Source of the DNA: a virus
DNA: 21,419 nt
Virus record (IMG/VR): IMGVR_UViG_3300020204_000444
Span: 1 to 21,419 of that record
Reading direction: 5' to 3' (one strand)
The notes under the pieces were generated by a model, which saw only the letters and a list, made by a program, of their open reading frames with translations, was not told the origin of the DNA and ran no database searches. Of this stretch, positions 15,741 to 21,419 are shown one piece after another. The translations under genes and the position numbers were made by a program. Each line of letters begins with the position of its first letter. The first letter of the stretch is position 1.

Positions 15741-16004
15741 ATGGCCGGACCTTTTGATTTTACAGGTCAAAATATAGAAAATACATATCAGAGGGTCCTC
15801 CAAACTGATGGGGTCAACATATACGACGGAACTGGATCCTTATTTATAATTACAGGCTCATCAACCCCAATTAATACAGGTTCATTTGCAACTACAGGTT
15901 CAAATATTTTTATTGGAAACCAAATAGTAACAGGAAGCATTTCAGTTACAAATTCCGTGACTGCCTCTTATTTTGTTGGTACTATAGACGGAGGTACCTT
16001 TTAA
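15741..16004 (+). CDS. Small Gly-Ser-Thr-rich fibre protein
   Basis: 87 residues dominated by TGS and GSF repeats (ITGSSTPINTGSFATTGSN) characteristic of beta-structured trimeric fibre shafts, ending IDGGTF. The end matches the protein at 14499 (INGGKF), suggesting a shared capping or docking element. The start is preceded by AAAATAAGTT. Too small to be a complete fibre; it is more likely a segment or an adaptor. Confidence 0.55.
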   Translation: MAGPFDFTGQNIENTYQRVLQTDGVNIYDGTGSLFIITGSSTPINTGSFATTGSNIFIGNQIVTGSISVTNSVTASYFVGTIDGGTF

Positions 16005-16008
16005 TATT

Positions 16009-16016
16009 TATAAATA
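16009..16016 (+). promoter_or_regulatory. TATAAATA, T4-late-promoter-like octamer
   Basis: An exact TATAAATA, embedded in TATTTATAAATA, abuts the ATG at 16017. T4 late promoters use this octamer as their -10, but here transcription would start at or inside the start codon, so a promoter role for this gene needs a leaderless message or a later start. Confidence 0.25.
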
Positions 16017-16577
16017 ATGAGTACAATTATAACCAGAAATAGCGCAACATCAGGAAGTATTCCTTCTTCACTTGTACAAGGTGAATTAGCAATTAACGTA
16101 ACTGACGGACGTTTATTTTATGGTAGCGGCTCAGGCAATGATGTAAAAGAATTTACAGTAAGTGGAAGCGGAATTACTATTAACACTGGTTCATTTGTAA
16201 CAACATCATCATTTAATGCTTATACAGGTTCTAATACATCTCAATTTGCAGGTACTGCTTCATTTGCTTTAACTACTCCTACACCATTTAGGATATCAAC
16301 AGGAAGTATATCTGCTAGTGTAGATATTGGAACTGATATATTTAGAATCACCTCAGGAAGTTCTACTTTCTTTAATATAGATAATCAAGGATCAACTGTT
16401 ATTTCTAGTAGTGCTTCTAATATTTTTCTAATTAAAAATCAAAATAATATTCCTGTATTTACTATAAGTCAAAGTGGAGTAGTAATATTATCAACCCAAT
16501 CACTAAACTTAACAGACCCTGCACCAAATGGTGGAATATATTTTACTTCTGGTAATTTATATGTGGGTCTTGATTAA
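16017..16577 (+). CDS. Tail-fibre protein
   Basis: 186 residues. The N-terminus (ITRNSATSGSIPSSL, then GELAINVTDGRLFYG) matches the leader of many marine-phage fibres, where the GELAINxxDGxLFxG pattern starts the virion-attachment domain. The remainder is a Ser/Thr/Gly repeat shaft (SGSGITINTGSF, TASFALTTP) and ends GGIYFTSGNLYVGLD. It should be a virion fibre or fibre adaptor. No tip domain can be identified, and the protein is short for a complete fibre. Confidence 0.7.
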   Translation: MSTIITRNSATSGSIPSSLVQGELAINVTDGRLFYGSGSGNDVKEFTVSGSGITINTGSFVTTSSFNAYTGSNTSQFAGTASFALTTPTPFRISTGSISASVDIGTDIFRITSGSSTFFNIDNQGSTVISSSASNIFLIKNQNNIPVFTISQSGVVILSTQSLNLTDPAPNGGIYFTSGNLYVGLD

Positions 16578-16589
16578 AATGTATATATT

Positions 16590-16597
16590 TATAAATA
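16590..16597 (+). promoter_or_regulatory. TATAAATA, T4-late-promoter-like octamer before fibre gene
   Basis: An exact TATAAATA in the 41-base gap before the fibre gene at 16619. If used like a T4 late -10, transcription would begin about 16604 and leave a leader near 15 bases, which is plausible. The overlapping TATTTAT (16586-16592) recurs upstream of other fibre genes. Confidence 0.4.
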
Positions 16598-16618
16598 AAA
16601 AACAACTAAATTAAAATT

Positions 16619-17611
16619 ATGGCAACTTGGAAAAAAGTAATAGTCTCGGGCAGCAGTGCAAACCTAACTACCCTTCAAGTAGACAACCTCTCCTCAGGTC
16701 AGGTAGTAATTGGTGGAGGTACAGGCAACTTATCTACAACAGCAATTAACGGAACCGGCAATATTGTAGCAACAACTAATGCCACTAACTTAATACATTC
16801 TGGGTCATTTAGTGGATCATTCTCAGGCAACGGCTCGGGGTTAACAGGTGTTACTGCAACATTTCCCACTACTGCTAAAACTGATTTAACATCAACTGAT
16901 CAGTTTTTTATAAATGATGGAGCTAGTAAATACGTTACATATGGTAACTTATTAACAGATTTAGCAGGTACTAATTTAACAGTTGAAGGTACAGATAGTT
17001 TAACATTAGCAACAACTATTACAGGTATTACCTCTATCTCATCTACTTCATTTACTGGTTCATTATTAGGAAATGTTGAAGGTACTTCAAGTTGGGCAGT
17101 AAATGCACAAAATGTTTCAAGTATTAACAACAATATCACCAATAATACAAACAATTATGTATTAACAGCAACAGGTGGTGGTTCAATTAATGGTGAAGCT
17201 AATTTACAATTTGACGGTACTACATTAACTCTAACAGGTAATGAAACAATTACAGGTAATTTAATTGTACAAGGTACTGCTTCATTCCAAAATACAACAA
17301 ATTTAGAAGTTGCTGATAGATTCGTATTATTAGCTTCTGGTTCAAATGCCGCTGGTGATGGTGGTTTAGTAATTCAACAAGCTACACAAGATGTAGGTGA
17401 ATTATTTGGATATGAAAATTCAATCAATCGTTGGGGTTTCACATCAAGTTTCACTGCAAATCAATCAACATTTAATGCAGCTGCATATGTAACTACAACA
17501 GAAGTTGCAGCATCTGCTCCATCAGCAGCTCCACTTTATGGTGGTGCTTCAAACGGCTACGGTAATATTCATGTTAATACAGCTACAGGAGATATTTATA
17601 TCTACGCTTAA
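16619..17611 (+). CDS. Tail-fibre protein with WKKVIVSGS leader
   Basis: 330 residues. The N-terminus MATWKKVIVSGSSANL is almost the same as that of the 423-residue fibre at 18161 (MPNWKKVIVSGSDATL). A Gly/Ser/Thr-rich shaft follows, including HSGSFSGSFSGNGSGLTGV, a pattern common in myophage fibres. The C-terminal part (ADRFVLLASGSNAAGDGGL, then GELFGYENSINRWGFTSSF) resembles fibre tip-proximal domains of marine phages. The protein should form a trimeric shaft anchored through the shared N-terminus. Confidence 0.72.
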   Translation: MATWKKVIVSGSSANLTTLQVDNLSSGQVVIGGGTGNLSTTAINGTGNIVATTNATNLIHSGSFSGSFSGNGSGLTGVTATFPTTAKTDLTSTDQFFINDGASKYVTYGNLLTDLAGTNLTVEGTDSLTLATTITGITSISSTSFTGSLLGNVEGTSSWAVNAQNVSSINNNITNNTNNYVLTATGGGSINGEANLQFDGTTLTLTGNETITGNLIVQGTASFQNTTNLEVADRFVLLASGSNAAGDGGLVIQQATQDVGELFGYENSINRWGFTSSFTANQSTFNAAAYVTTTEVAASAPSAAPLYGGASNGYGNIHVNTATGDIYIYA

Positions 17612-17633
17612 TAAATTTTATAAAAAAATAGTT

Positions 17634-17837
17634 ATGGGATTTACCGCAAGTCATATTGAGGGAGTTACTCCACTTCAACCACAAAATCAATCTCTATCTT
17701 CAAACCAATTAACGGTTAAGGAGATAGAGATTCTTCTTTCTATGATAAAAAAGACAACTTTCCTTGGAGAAGACATTGAGCCTTTATATAATTTAATAAT
17801 AAAATTACAAAGCCAATACACTGAACAAGTTAAATAA
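17634..17837 (+). CDS. Small helical protein, paralog of the next gene
   Basis: 67 residues. I placed the start at ATG 17634 (context AAAAAAATAGTTATG) because the open frame upstream overlaps the fibre gene. Residues 25-63 (NQLTVKEIEILLSMIKK, then FLGEDIEPLYNLIIKLQ) form helices with a layout matching the next protein: T-x-x-E, about 15 residues, then G-x-D and K-L. No enzymatic motif is seen. It lies between two large fibre genes, so a chaperone or small virion part is possible. Function unknown. Confidence 0.55.
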   Translation: MGFTASHIEGVTPLQPQNQSLSSNQLTVKEIEILLSMIKKTTFLGEDIEPLYNLIIKLQSQYTEQVK

Positions 17838-17844
17838 TTAAGTT

Positions 17845-18081
17845 ATGAACATATTTTCTATTGATTTTACTCATGCCGAATTAAATTTTATTAGACAAGC
17901 ACTTGAAACAATTCCTATTCAAGGACGTGATGCTAAATTTTGTGCTTCTATTCAAATTAAACTAGAACAAGAACTAGAAGAAATTACTCGAATGATTAAA
18001 GCTAAAGAAGAAGAAAAAATGTTAGGTCTTCAACAAATTGTTCAACACGAAGAAACTAAAACAACAAGAAAAAAACAATAA
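17845..18081 (+). CDS. Small helical protein, paralog of the previous gene
   Basis: 78 residues, starting seven bases after the preceding stop with the context ATTAAGTTATG. The first part (FTHAELNFIRQALETIPI, then QGRDAKFCASIQIKLEQ) parallels the 67-residue neighbour, and a charged coiled-coil-like tail (LEEITRMIKAKEEEK) ends in basic residues (TTRKKQ). The shared layout suggests a tandem duplication. Function unknown; helper of fibre assembly is only a positional guess. Confidence 0.55.
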   Translation: MNIFSIDFTHAELNFIRQALETIPIQGRDAKFCASIQIKLEQELEEITRMIKAKEEEKMLGLQQIVQHEETKTTRKKQ

Positions 18082-18160
18082 TATATTTATTATCGTATTA
18101 TAGGCCCCAATAGGGAAGTGGATGTAGCATTCTACATAACCAACCATAATAAAAAAATAA
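18082..18160 (+). promoter_or_regulatory. 79-base intergenic region with two small hairpins and a TATTTAT site
   Basis: The longest gap in the window. TATTTAT is at 18084-18090. CCC (18106-18108) and GGG (18113-18115) flank AATA, and ATGTAG (18122-18127) and CTACAT (18132-18137) pair across CATT. Neither hairpin is followed by a T-tract, so neither is a convincing terminator. The region may be a structured leader of the 423-residue fibre gene. Confidence 0.3.
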
Positions 18161-19432
18161 ATGCCAAACTGGAAAAAAGTCATAGTATCAGGTTCTGATG
18201 CTACATTAAATTCTGTAACTGCAACCGCAGGTTTTACAGGTTCATTATTTGGAACTGCTTCATTTGCTACAAGCGCTTCATATGCTCCAAGTACACCTGC
18301 ATTCCCTTATACGGGTTCTGCAGAAATTACAGGTTCATTAGGCGTAACTGGATCATTAGCTAACGGCAATTCTGTATTAGCTTCAGGTTCATATTCTCAT
18401 GCAGAAGGTGACAATACTCAAGCCGTAGGAGATTACTCTCATGCTGAAGGTTCAGGTACCCAAGCCGTAGGTGATTATTCTCATGCAGAAGGATTAGGCA
18501 CAATAGCCTCAGGCTCATACCAACATGTAACAGGTCAATACAATGTACCTATATCCGATCCTTCTTCATTTGTTGTAGGTAACGGTGCAGATGTTAGTAA
18601 TCGAAGCAACCTGCTAGTCGCCCATGGTAATACTGTACAAGTAACGGGAAGTACGGAGATTACAGGCTCATTAGGCGTAACTGGATCATTTAGTGTTCAA
18701 ACAGCTATTGAATTCTCAGGCACTTCTCGACATATATATGACACATCAGGCTTTCTAAGTATAGATGCTCTTTCTAGAACTGCAAATTATCAATCTGCAG
18801 GATCTTCAATTGATTGGCAAAATAGCTTCTTATATGATTTTGCGGGAAATGCTAGTATTAATTGGAACAGTAGAGACTTAATAGATTCATCAAACACTGC
18901 AGTTTTTAATTGGGATGCATTTGCTCTTAACTATAAAATAGAAACAAACACATACTTAAAAAGATTCATTGATCTAGGTACCCAAGAGGCATTTTCAGAT
19001 GTACCAACAATAGGTAATTTTAATTATGAAGGAGAAGTAATAGAAGGAATATTAGATAATAATGTAGCCCAATTTGATCTAGTATATTTAGAAAAAACAG
19101 ATGGTATGTGGTATCAAGTTACTCAGGGAACTGATAATTGCTCTAGACTTTTAGGAATATGTGCAGAAACTGGTGTTAGCCCTAAAGTTATTTTAGAAGG
19201 ATCAATTACAGTGAATGATGGTTCATATACTGATACGCCACAAGTTCAATATATTGACAATGGATCACCAATATACATTAAAGAAAGTGCAGGAAATACA
19301 ATGTCAATAATAGTGCCTACAACTGCAGGGCAGTATGTTAGAATTTTAGGTCATGCATATTACCAAAACACTAATAACTCCGCATATTGGACAATGAAAT
19401 TTAGACCATCTAATGATTGGGTAGTAATATAA
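18161..19432 (+). CDS. Large tail-fibre / adhesin with YadA-head-like repeats
   Basis: 423 residues, the largest fibre gene here. It begins with the WKKVIVSGS leader shared with the gene at 16619, then a Ser/Ala/Thr shaft (GTASFATSASYA). Three 14-residue repeats of SHAEGxxTxAxGxY type (18395-18520) match the left-handed beta-roll repeats of YadA-like heads. They are flanked by two copies of EITGSLGVTGS. The C-terminal 200 residues (about 18790-19430) hold WQNSFLYDF, NWNSRDLIDSS and a final beta-rich domain ending WTMKFRPSNDWVVI, probably the receptor-facing or trimerisation end. The likely role is host-surface binding. No autoprotease chaperone motif was recognised. Confidence 0.75.
   Translation: MPNWKKVIVSGSDATLNSVTATAGFTGSLFGTASFATSASYAPSTPAFPYTGSAEITGSLGVTGSLANGNSVLASGSYSHAEGDNTQAVGDYSHAEGSGTQAVGDYSHAEGLGTIASGSYQHVTGQYNVPISDPSSFVVGNGADVSNRSNLLVAHGNTVQVTGSTEITGSLGVTGSFSVQTAIEFSGTSRHIYDTSGFLSIDALSRTANYQSAGSSIDWQNSFLYDFAGNASINWNSRDLIDSSNTAVFNWDAFALNYKIETNTYLKRFIDLGTQEAFSDVPTIGNFNYEGEVIEGILDNNVAQFDLVYLEKTDGMWYQVTQGTDNCSRLLGICAETGVSPKVILEGSITVNDGSYTDTPQVQYIDNGSPIYIKESAGNTMSIIVPTTAGQYVRILGHAYYQNTNNSAYWTMKFRPSNDWVVI
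18326..18690 (+). repeat. Direct repeats of 32 bases flanking the YadA-like module
   Basis: Bases 18326-18357 and 18659-18690 are the same 32-base sequence with one mismatch (starts ATTACAGG, ends GGATCATT). Both encode EITGSLGVTGS in the same frame. They bracket the 14-residue repeats and are long enough to allow in-frame recombination that deletes or swaps the module. Confidence 0.8.
18395..18520 (+). repeat. Three tandem 42-base coding repeats (14 residues each)
   Basis: Units at 18395-18436, 18437-18478 and 18479-18520 encode SHAEGDNTQAVGDY, SHAEGSGTQAVGDY and SHAEGLGTIASGSY. A partial fourth (QHVTGQYN) follows. Units one and two are closest, differing mostly at two residues, which suggests recent duplication. 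Confidence 0.85.
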
Positions 19433-19433
19433 C

Positions 19434-19784
19434 ATGGCAAATAAATCAGGCGTACCAGTAGAAAATATTATCAGCATTGCAGGTGTAGCAGCAACATCTA
19501 TAACTAGTTTAGTAGGCATCCCAACTACATCTTTACCAGGTTGGCCAAGTAGCGGACCAACATGTATAGATTCAGTTTTTAGTTACGGTGGAGCACCTGG
19601 TATAGCATGTTCTGCCGGAGCTTCATTTTATAGTTTTGACTCTACAAATAATTTACTTTATAATTTTGGTAGTTGTGGAGGTGATTATGCACCTGAAGGT
19701 TTTTATTCTGACGGCACAGTGATATACTGGTGGCATACTGTTGGTAGAGATTTAGTTTGGGAAGTTATTGGAGAATGTGGATAA
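19434..19784 (+). CDS. Small Cys-containing probable fibre-tip / adhesin protein
   Basis: 116 residues starting one base after the large fibre gene, so co-transcribed with it. The N-terminal part (VENIISIAGVAATSITSLVG) has a pattern I associate with short phage structural leaders, then PGWPSSGPTC. The rest has five cysteines and many aromatic residues (ACSAGASFYSF, LLYNFGSCGG, GFYSDGTVIYWW, ending GEC). Spaced Cys, Gly and Tyr of this kind occur in small beta domains on Bacteroidetes-phage fibres. A receptor-binding tip or accessory adhesin is the best guess; no signal peptide is evident. Confidence 0.5.
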   Translation: MANKSGVPVENIISIAGVAATSITSLVGIPTTSLPGWPSSGPTCIDSVFSYGGAPGIACSAGASFYSFDSTNNLLYNFGSCGGDYAPEGFYSDGTVIYWWHTVGRDLVWEVIGECG

Positions 19785-19788
19785 AAAC

Positions 19789-19819
19789 TTGTCTCCCTAA
19801 AAAATTTTTTTTATATTTA
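19789..19819 (+). promoter_or_regulatory. Bacteroidetes-type promoter after the fibre cluster
   Basis: TTG at 19789-19791, 20 bases, then TATATTTA at 19812-19819, the same spacing as the other three candidates. It lies five bases after the fibre-tip gene and predicts an 11-base leader for the gene at 19835, ending AAAAATAGGTTATG. Confidence 0.6.
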
Positions 19820-19834
19820 ACGAAAAAATAGGTT

Positions 19835-20347
19835 ATGTTATATAAAACGTCTAATAAAGATCTTGTTTATAAAGAAATTAAAAAACTTAAACCACTAAAC
19901 TATAATCAATTTAAGTGGTGGAGACGTTTTGATACCAAATCAAAACCACTTCCTAAAGATGCTACGTTTCTTCAACGTATTCAAAACGGTGAATATGAAT
20001 TTTCCCACTATTTTTGGCAATGGAAATTAACCGAAATTGAATTAAACGATGCATATGAAAAATACAATGGAAACATTCAAATGATGCTTGAAAAAAACGG
20101 AGTTGACTTTGCTCGTAGAAAACGTTTAATGGAAGATTTTAACAAGGATGAAGCTGACCGACTAGAGGCACTTAAAAAAGGATTTTTACGTGAATTTGAT
20201 ATGACGTCTGATGACTATGAAAATAGTCTTTTAAAATTTGATGGGACTACTGAAGAATTTTATGTATATTGTTTAAAGAATTTTAAACGTTTTAGTAGAC
20301 TAATTGAAAGACGTGGTCGCCCTAAAAAAGTAGTTGTATATGAGTAA
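19835..20347 (+). CDS. Hypothetical protein with C-terminal AT-hook-like motif
   Basis: 170 residues. Mostly helical and charged: KEIKKLKPLNYNQFKWWRR near the start, FARRKRLMEDFNKDEAD in the middle. It ends with ERRGRPKKVVVYE, whose RGRP core matches the AT-hook that enters the DNA minor groove. It is first in a new operon behind a host-like promoter, upstream of Smr, nucleotidyltransferase and thymidylate synthase genes. No catalytic motif is recognised. A DNA-binding regulator or DNA-metabolism factor is plausible. Its last eight bases overlap the Smr gene. Confidence 0.55.
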   Translation: MLYKTSNKDLVYKEIKKLKPLNYNQFKWWRRFDTKSKPLPKDATFLQRIQNGEYEFSHYFWQWKLTEIELNDAYEKYNGNIQMMLEKNGVDFARRKRLMEDFNKDEADRLEALKKGFLREFDMTSDDYENSLLKFDGTTEEFYVYCLKNFKRFSRLIERRGRPKKVVVYE

Positions 20348-20564
20348 AACTTTAGATTTACATGGTTTAAAACATGAACATGTTTATACTATAGTAGATA
20401 AATTTGTAGGCAATCATATTATTCAAGGTACAAAAGAAATATGTATCATTACAGGACATAGCAAAAAAATGAAAGAAATAGTTTTCCACATAATTCAAGA
20501 TTATGATATTCAAGGAAAAGAAGAGTGGGGCAATGCTGGTAAAATAATCTTAGAATTAAAATGA
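20340..20564 (+). CDS. Minimal Smr-domain protein
   Basis: 74 residues starting at ATG 20340; a TTG at 20334 in the same frame is less likely. LDLHGLKHEHV near the N-terminus and IITGHSKKMKEIV in the middle are the two signature motifs of the Smr fold (LDxHG and TGxG-like, here TGHS). Smr domains of MutS2 and related proteins act as DNA or RNA nucleases. This is a bare domain with no fused partner, and the Gly of the second motif is replaced by Ser (TGHS), so activity is uncertain. Start and stop overlap both neighbours, the latter as ATGA. Confidence 0.7.
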   Translation: MSKTLDLHGLKHEHVYTIVDKFVGNHIIQGTKEICIITGHSKKMKEIVFHIIQDYDIQGKEEWGNAGKIILELK

Positions 20565-20962
20565 AAGTAGGAGTTATAGCAGGAAATTTTGATGCTATCC
20601 ACCCAGGATACATCTACATGTTTAATGAATGTAAAAAATACTGTAATTATCTTATAGTACTACTACACGAAGATCCAACAAATGAAAGACCAGAAAAATT
20701 AAAACCAATTTTATCTGTTAGAGAAAGATTGTTAATTTTATACTCGCTTAAACAGGTAAATCTAATTATGATTTATAAAACAGAAGCAGAACTTTATATG
20801 ATTTTAGAAGAAATGAACCCTGATGTTCGCTTTTTAGGAGATGATTACATAGGAAAACCATTTACAGGAAATGATTTAGATATTTCAATTCACTACTTGA
20901 ACAGAGATCATGGTTGGTCAACTACAAAATATAAACAACTAATAGCAGCTAGTTTAAAATGA
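20561..20962 (+). CDS. Nucleotidyltransferase-fold protein (TagD/cytidylyltransferase-like) with HPGY in place of HxGH
   Basis: 133 residues with the Rossmann-like cytidylyltransferase fold. GNFDAIHPGYIYMF (8-21) aligns with the HxGH motif, but the second His is Tyr17. RFLGDDYIGK (90-99) and GWSTTKYK (118-125) match the nucleotide-binding loop and the STT motif of the family. The family joins CTP or ATP to a phosphorylated polyol or sugar, as in TagD or RfaE. I recall other phage homologs with the same HPGY, so it may mark a subfamily rather than a dead enzyme. Substrate cannot be read from sequence; it could feed surface-sugar or nucleotide modification. It overlaps both neighbours by four bases. 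Confidence 0.7.
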   Translation: MKVGVIAGNFDAIHPGYIYMFNECKKYCNYLIVLLHEDPTNERPEKLKPILSVRERLLILYSLKQVNLIMIYKTEAELYMILEEMNPDVRFLGDDYIGKPFTGNDLDISIHYLNRDHGWSTTKYKQLIAASLK

Positions 20963-21147
20963 ATATAATGGTAATAATAATTAGTTTTTGGATTATAATA
21001 CTAGTTTGGTTATTTTGGCATATTATATGTCATTGGGCATACAAAATTAATAAATGGTTTGAAATAAATTTAGGTTGGTTTTTTATCAACGGTCGCAAAT
21101 TATCAGCATGGATAAAACATTTAAATAAAAAATATGGCAAAAAATAA
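20959..21147 (+). CDS. Small single-TM membrane protein
   Basis: 62 residues: a strongly hydrophobic N-terminal segment ([17 protein letters not shown]) followed by an aromatic, basic tail (HWAYKINKW, then [10 protein letters not shown]). Probably one membrane-spanning helix with the basic tail in the cytoplasm. It overlaps the preceding stop (ATGA) and shares 14 bases with thyA. No function is evident; such proteins often sit in phage nucleotide-metabolism operons. Confidence 0.5.
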   Translation: MNIMVIIISFWIIILVWLFWHIICHWAYKINKWFEINLGWFFINGRKLSAWIKHLNKKYGKK

Positions 21148-21419
21148 CATTGAACACGATTATCTTAGACTACTATATGATGTGTTTAAGAGTGGAGAAT
21201 TAAAAGAAGGTAGAAATGGCAAGACACGTTCCGTATTTGGAAGACAGATTCGTCATGATATGAGTTTAGGCTTTCCTTTACTCACAACCAAGAAAATGTA
21301 TTGGAAAGGAATTGTAACAGAATTGTTATGGTTTTTACGTGGTGACACCAATATCAAATACCTTGTTGATAATGATTGTCATATTTGGGATGGAGATGCT
21401 TATAAGAATTACCTTATTA
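21134..21419 (+). CDS. thyA: Thymidylate synthase, 3' partial
   Basis: The first 95 residues of a ThyA-type thymidylate synthase, cut by the window end. It makes dTMP from dUMP with methylene-tetrahydrofolate, completing dNTP supply together with NrdAB. Family landmarks: [39 protein letters not shown] and DTNIKYL, followed by IWDGDAY. The catalytic Cys lies beyond the visible part. The start ATG overlaps the end of the small membrane-protein gene by 14 bases. Confidence 0.92.
   Translation, partial: MAKNNIEHDYLRLLYDVFKSGELKEGRNGKTRSVFGRQIRHDMSLGFPLLTTKKMYWKGIVTELLWFLRGDTNIKYLVDNDCHIWDGDAYKNYLI

Noticed and set aside
17505-17633. Longer version of the 67-residue protein
   Set aside because: The extra 43 codons overlap the fibre gene in another frame and are low-complexity; ATG 17634 has the AGTTATG context.
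18395-18520. Tandem 42-base repeats as a possible CRISPR array
   Set aside because: They are contiguous, keep the reading frame and encode a protein repeat; there are no spacers.
20334-20339. TTG start six bases upstream for the Smr gene
   Set aside because: The ATG at 20340 directly precedes SKTLDLHG and is the better start; the TTG adds only two residues.

Overview
The window is a dense, entirely + strand stretch of a tailed-phage genome that looks like a T4-like (myovirus-type) phage of a Bacteroidetes host, probably a flavobacterium. The phage assignment rests on a T4-style replication set (gp32-like SSB, UvsX-like recombinase, 5'-3' exonuclease, DnaB-type helicase), a baseplate hub/lysozyme gene, a tail-fibre cluster and a lysis cassette. 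The host assignment rests on AT-rich DNA, near absence of Shine-Dalgarno sequences, and four intergenic sites that fit the Bacteroidetes promoter (TTG, exactly 20 bases, then TAnnTTTA or one base off). Both are inferences from sequence; no search was run.

Layout. 1-2343: end of a baseplate hub protein carrying a C-terminal GH19-like lysozyme domain, then a Gly-tailed probable virion protein. 2350-4615: promoter, an unusually small family A DNA polymerase, and two genes of unknown function. 4622-7640: promoter, SSB, UvsX-like recombinase and 5'-3' exonuclease. 7623-13455: promoter, replicative helicase, class I ribonucleotide reductase (nrdB, then nrdA, separated by two small genes, one resembling half an acyl carrier protein), then a lysis cassette (2-TM protein, amidase, small holin-like protein) closed by a strong hairpin-T terminator. 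13458-19784: a membrane/coiled-coil protein and a run of small and large tail-fibre genes with Gly-Ser-Thr repeats, two sharing the N-terminal motif WKKVIVSGS and one carrying a YadA-head-like repeat; AT-rich sites resembling T4 late promoters lie before several of them. 19789-21419: promoter, an AT-hook-tailed protein of unknown function, an Smr-domain protein, a nucleotidyltransferase with an altered HxGH motif, a small membrane protein, and the start of thymidylate synthase (cut by the window end).

Together the polymerase, SSB, recombinase, exonuclease and helicase would form the replication/recombination machine, while NrdAB and ThyA supply deoxynucleotides. The amidase and holin-like proteins would release progeny, and the fibre cluster would set host range. 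The apparent split between host-like promoters before replication genes and TATTTAT/TATAAATA sites before fibre genes suggests early/middle versus late control. Most genes touch or overlap; there is no gene-free stretch over 80 bases, and no tRNA, CRISPR array or insertion sequence was seen.
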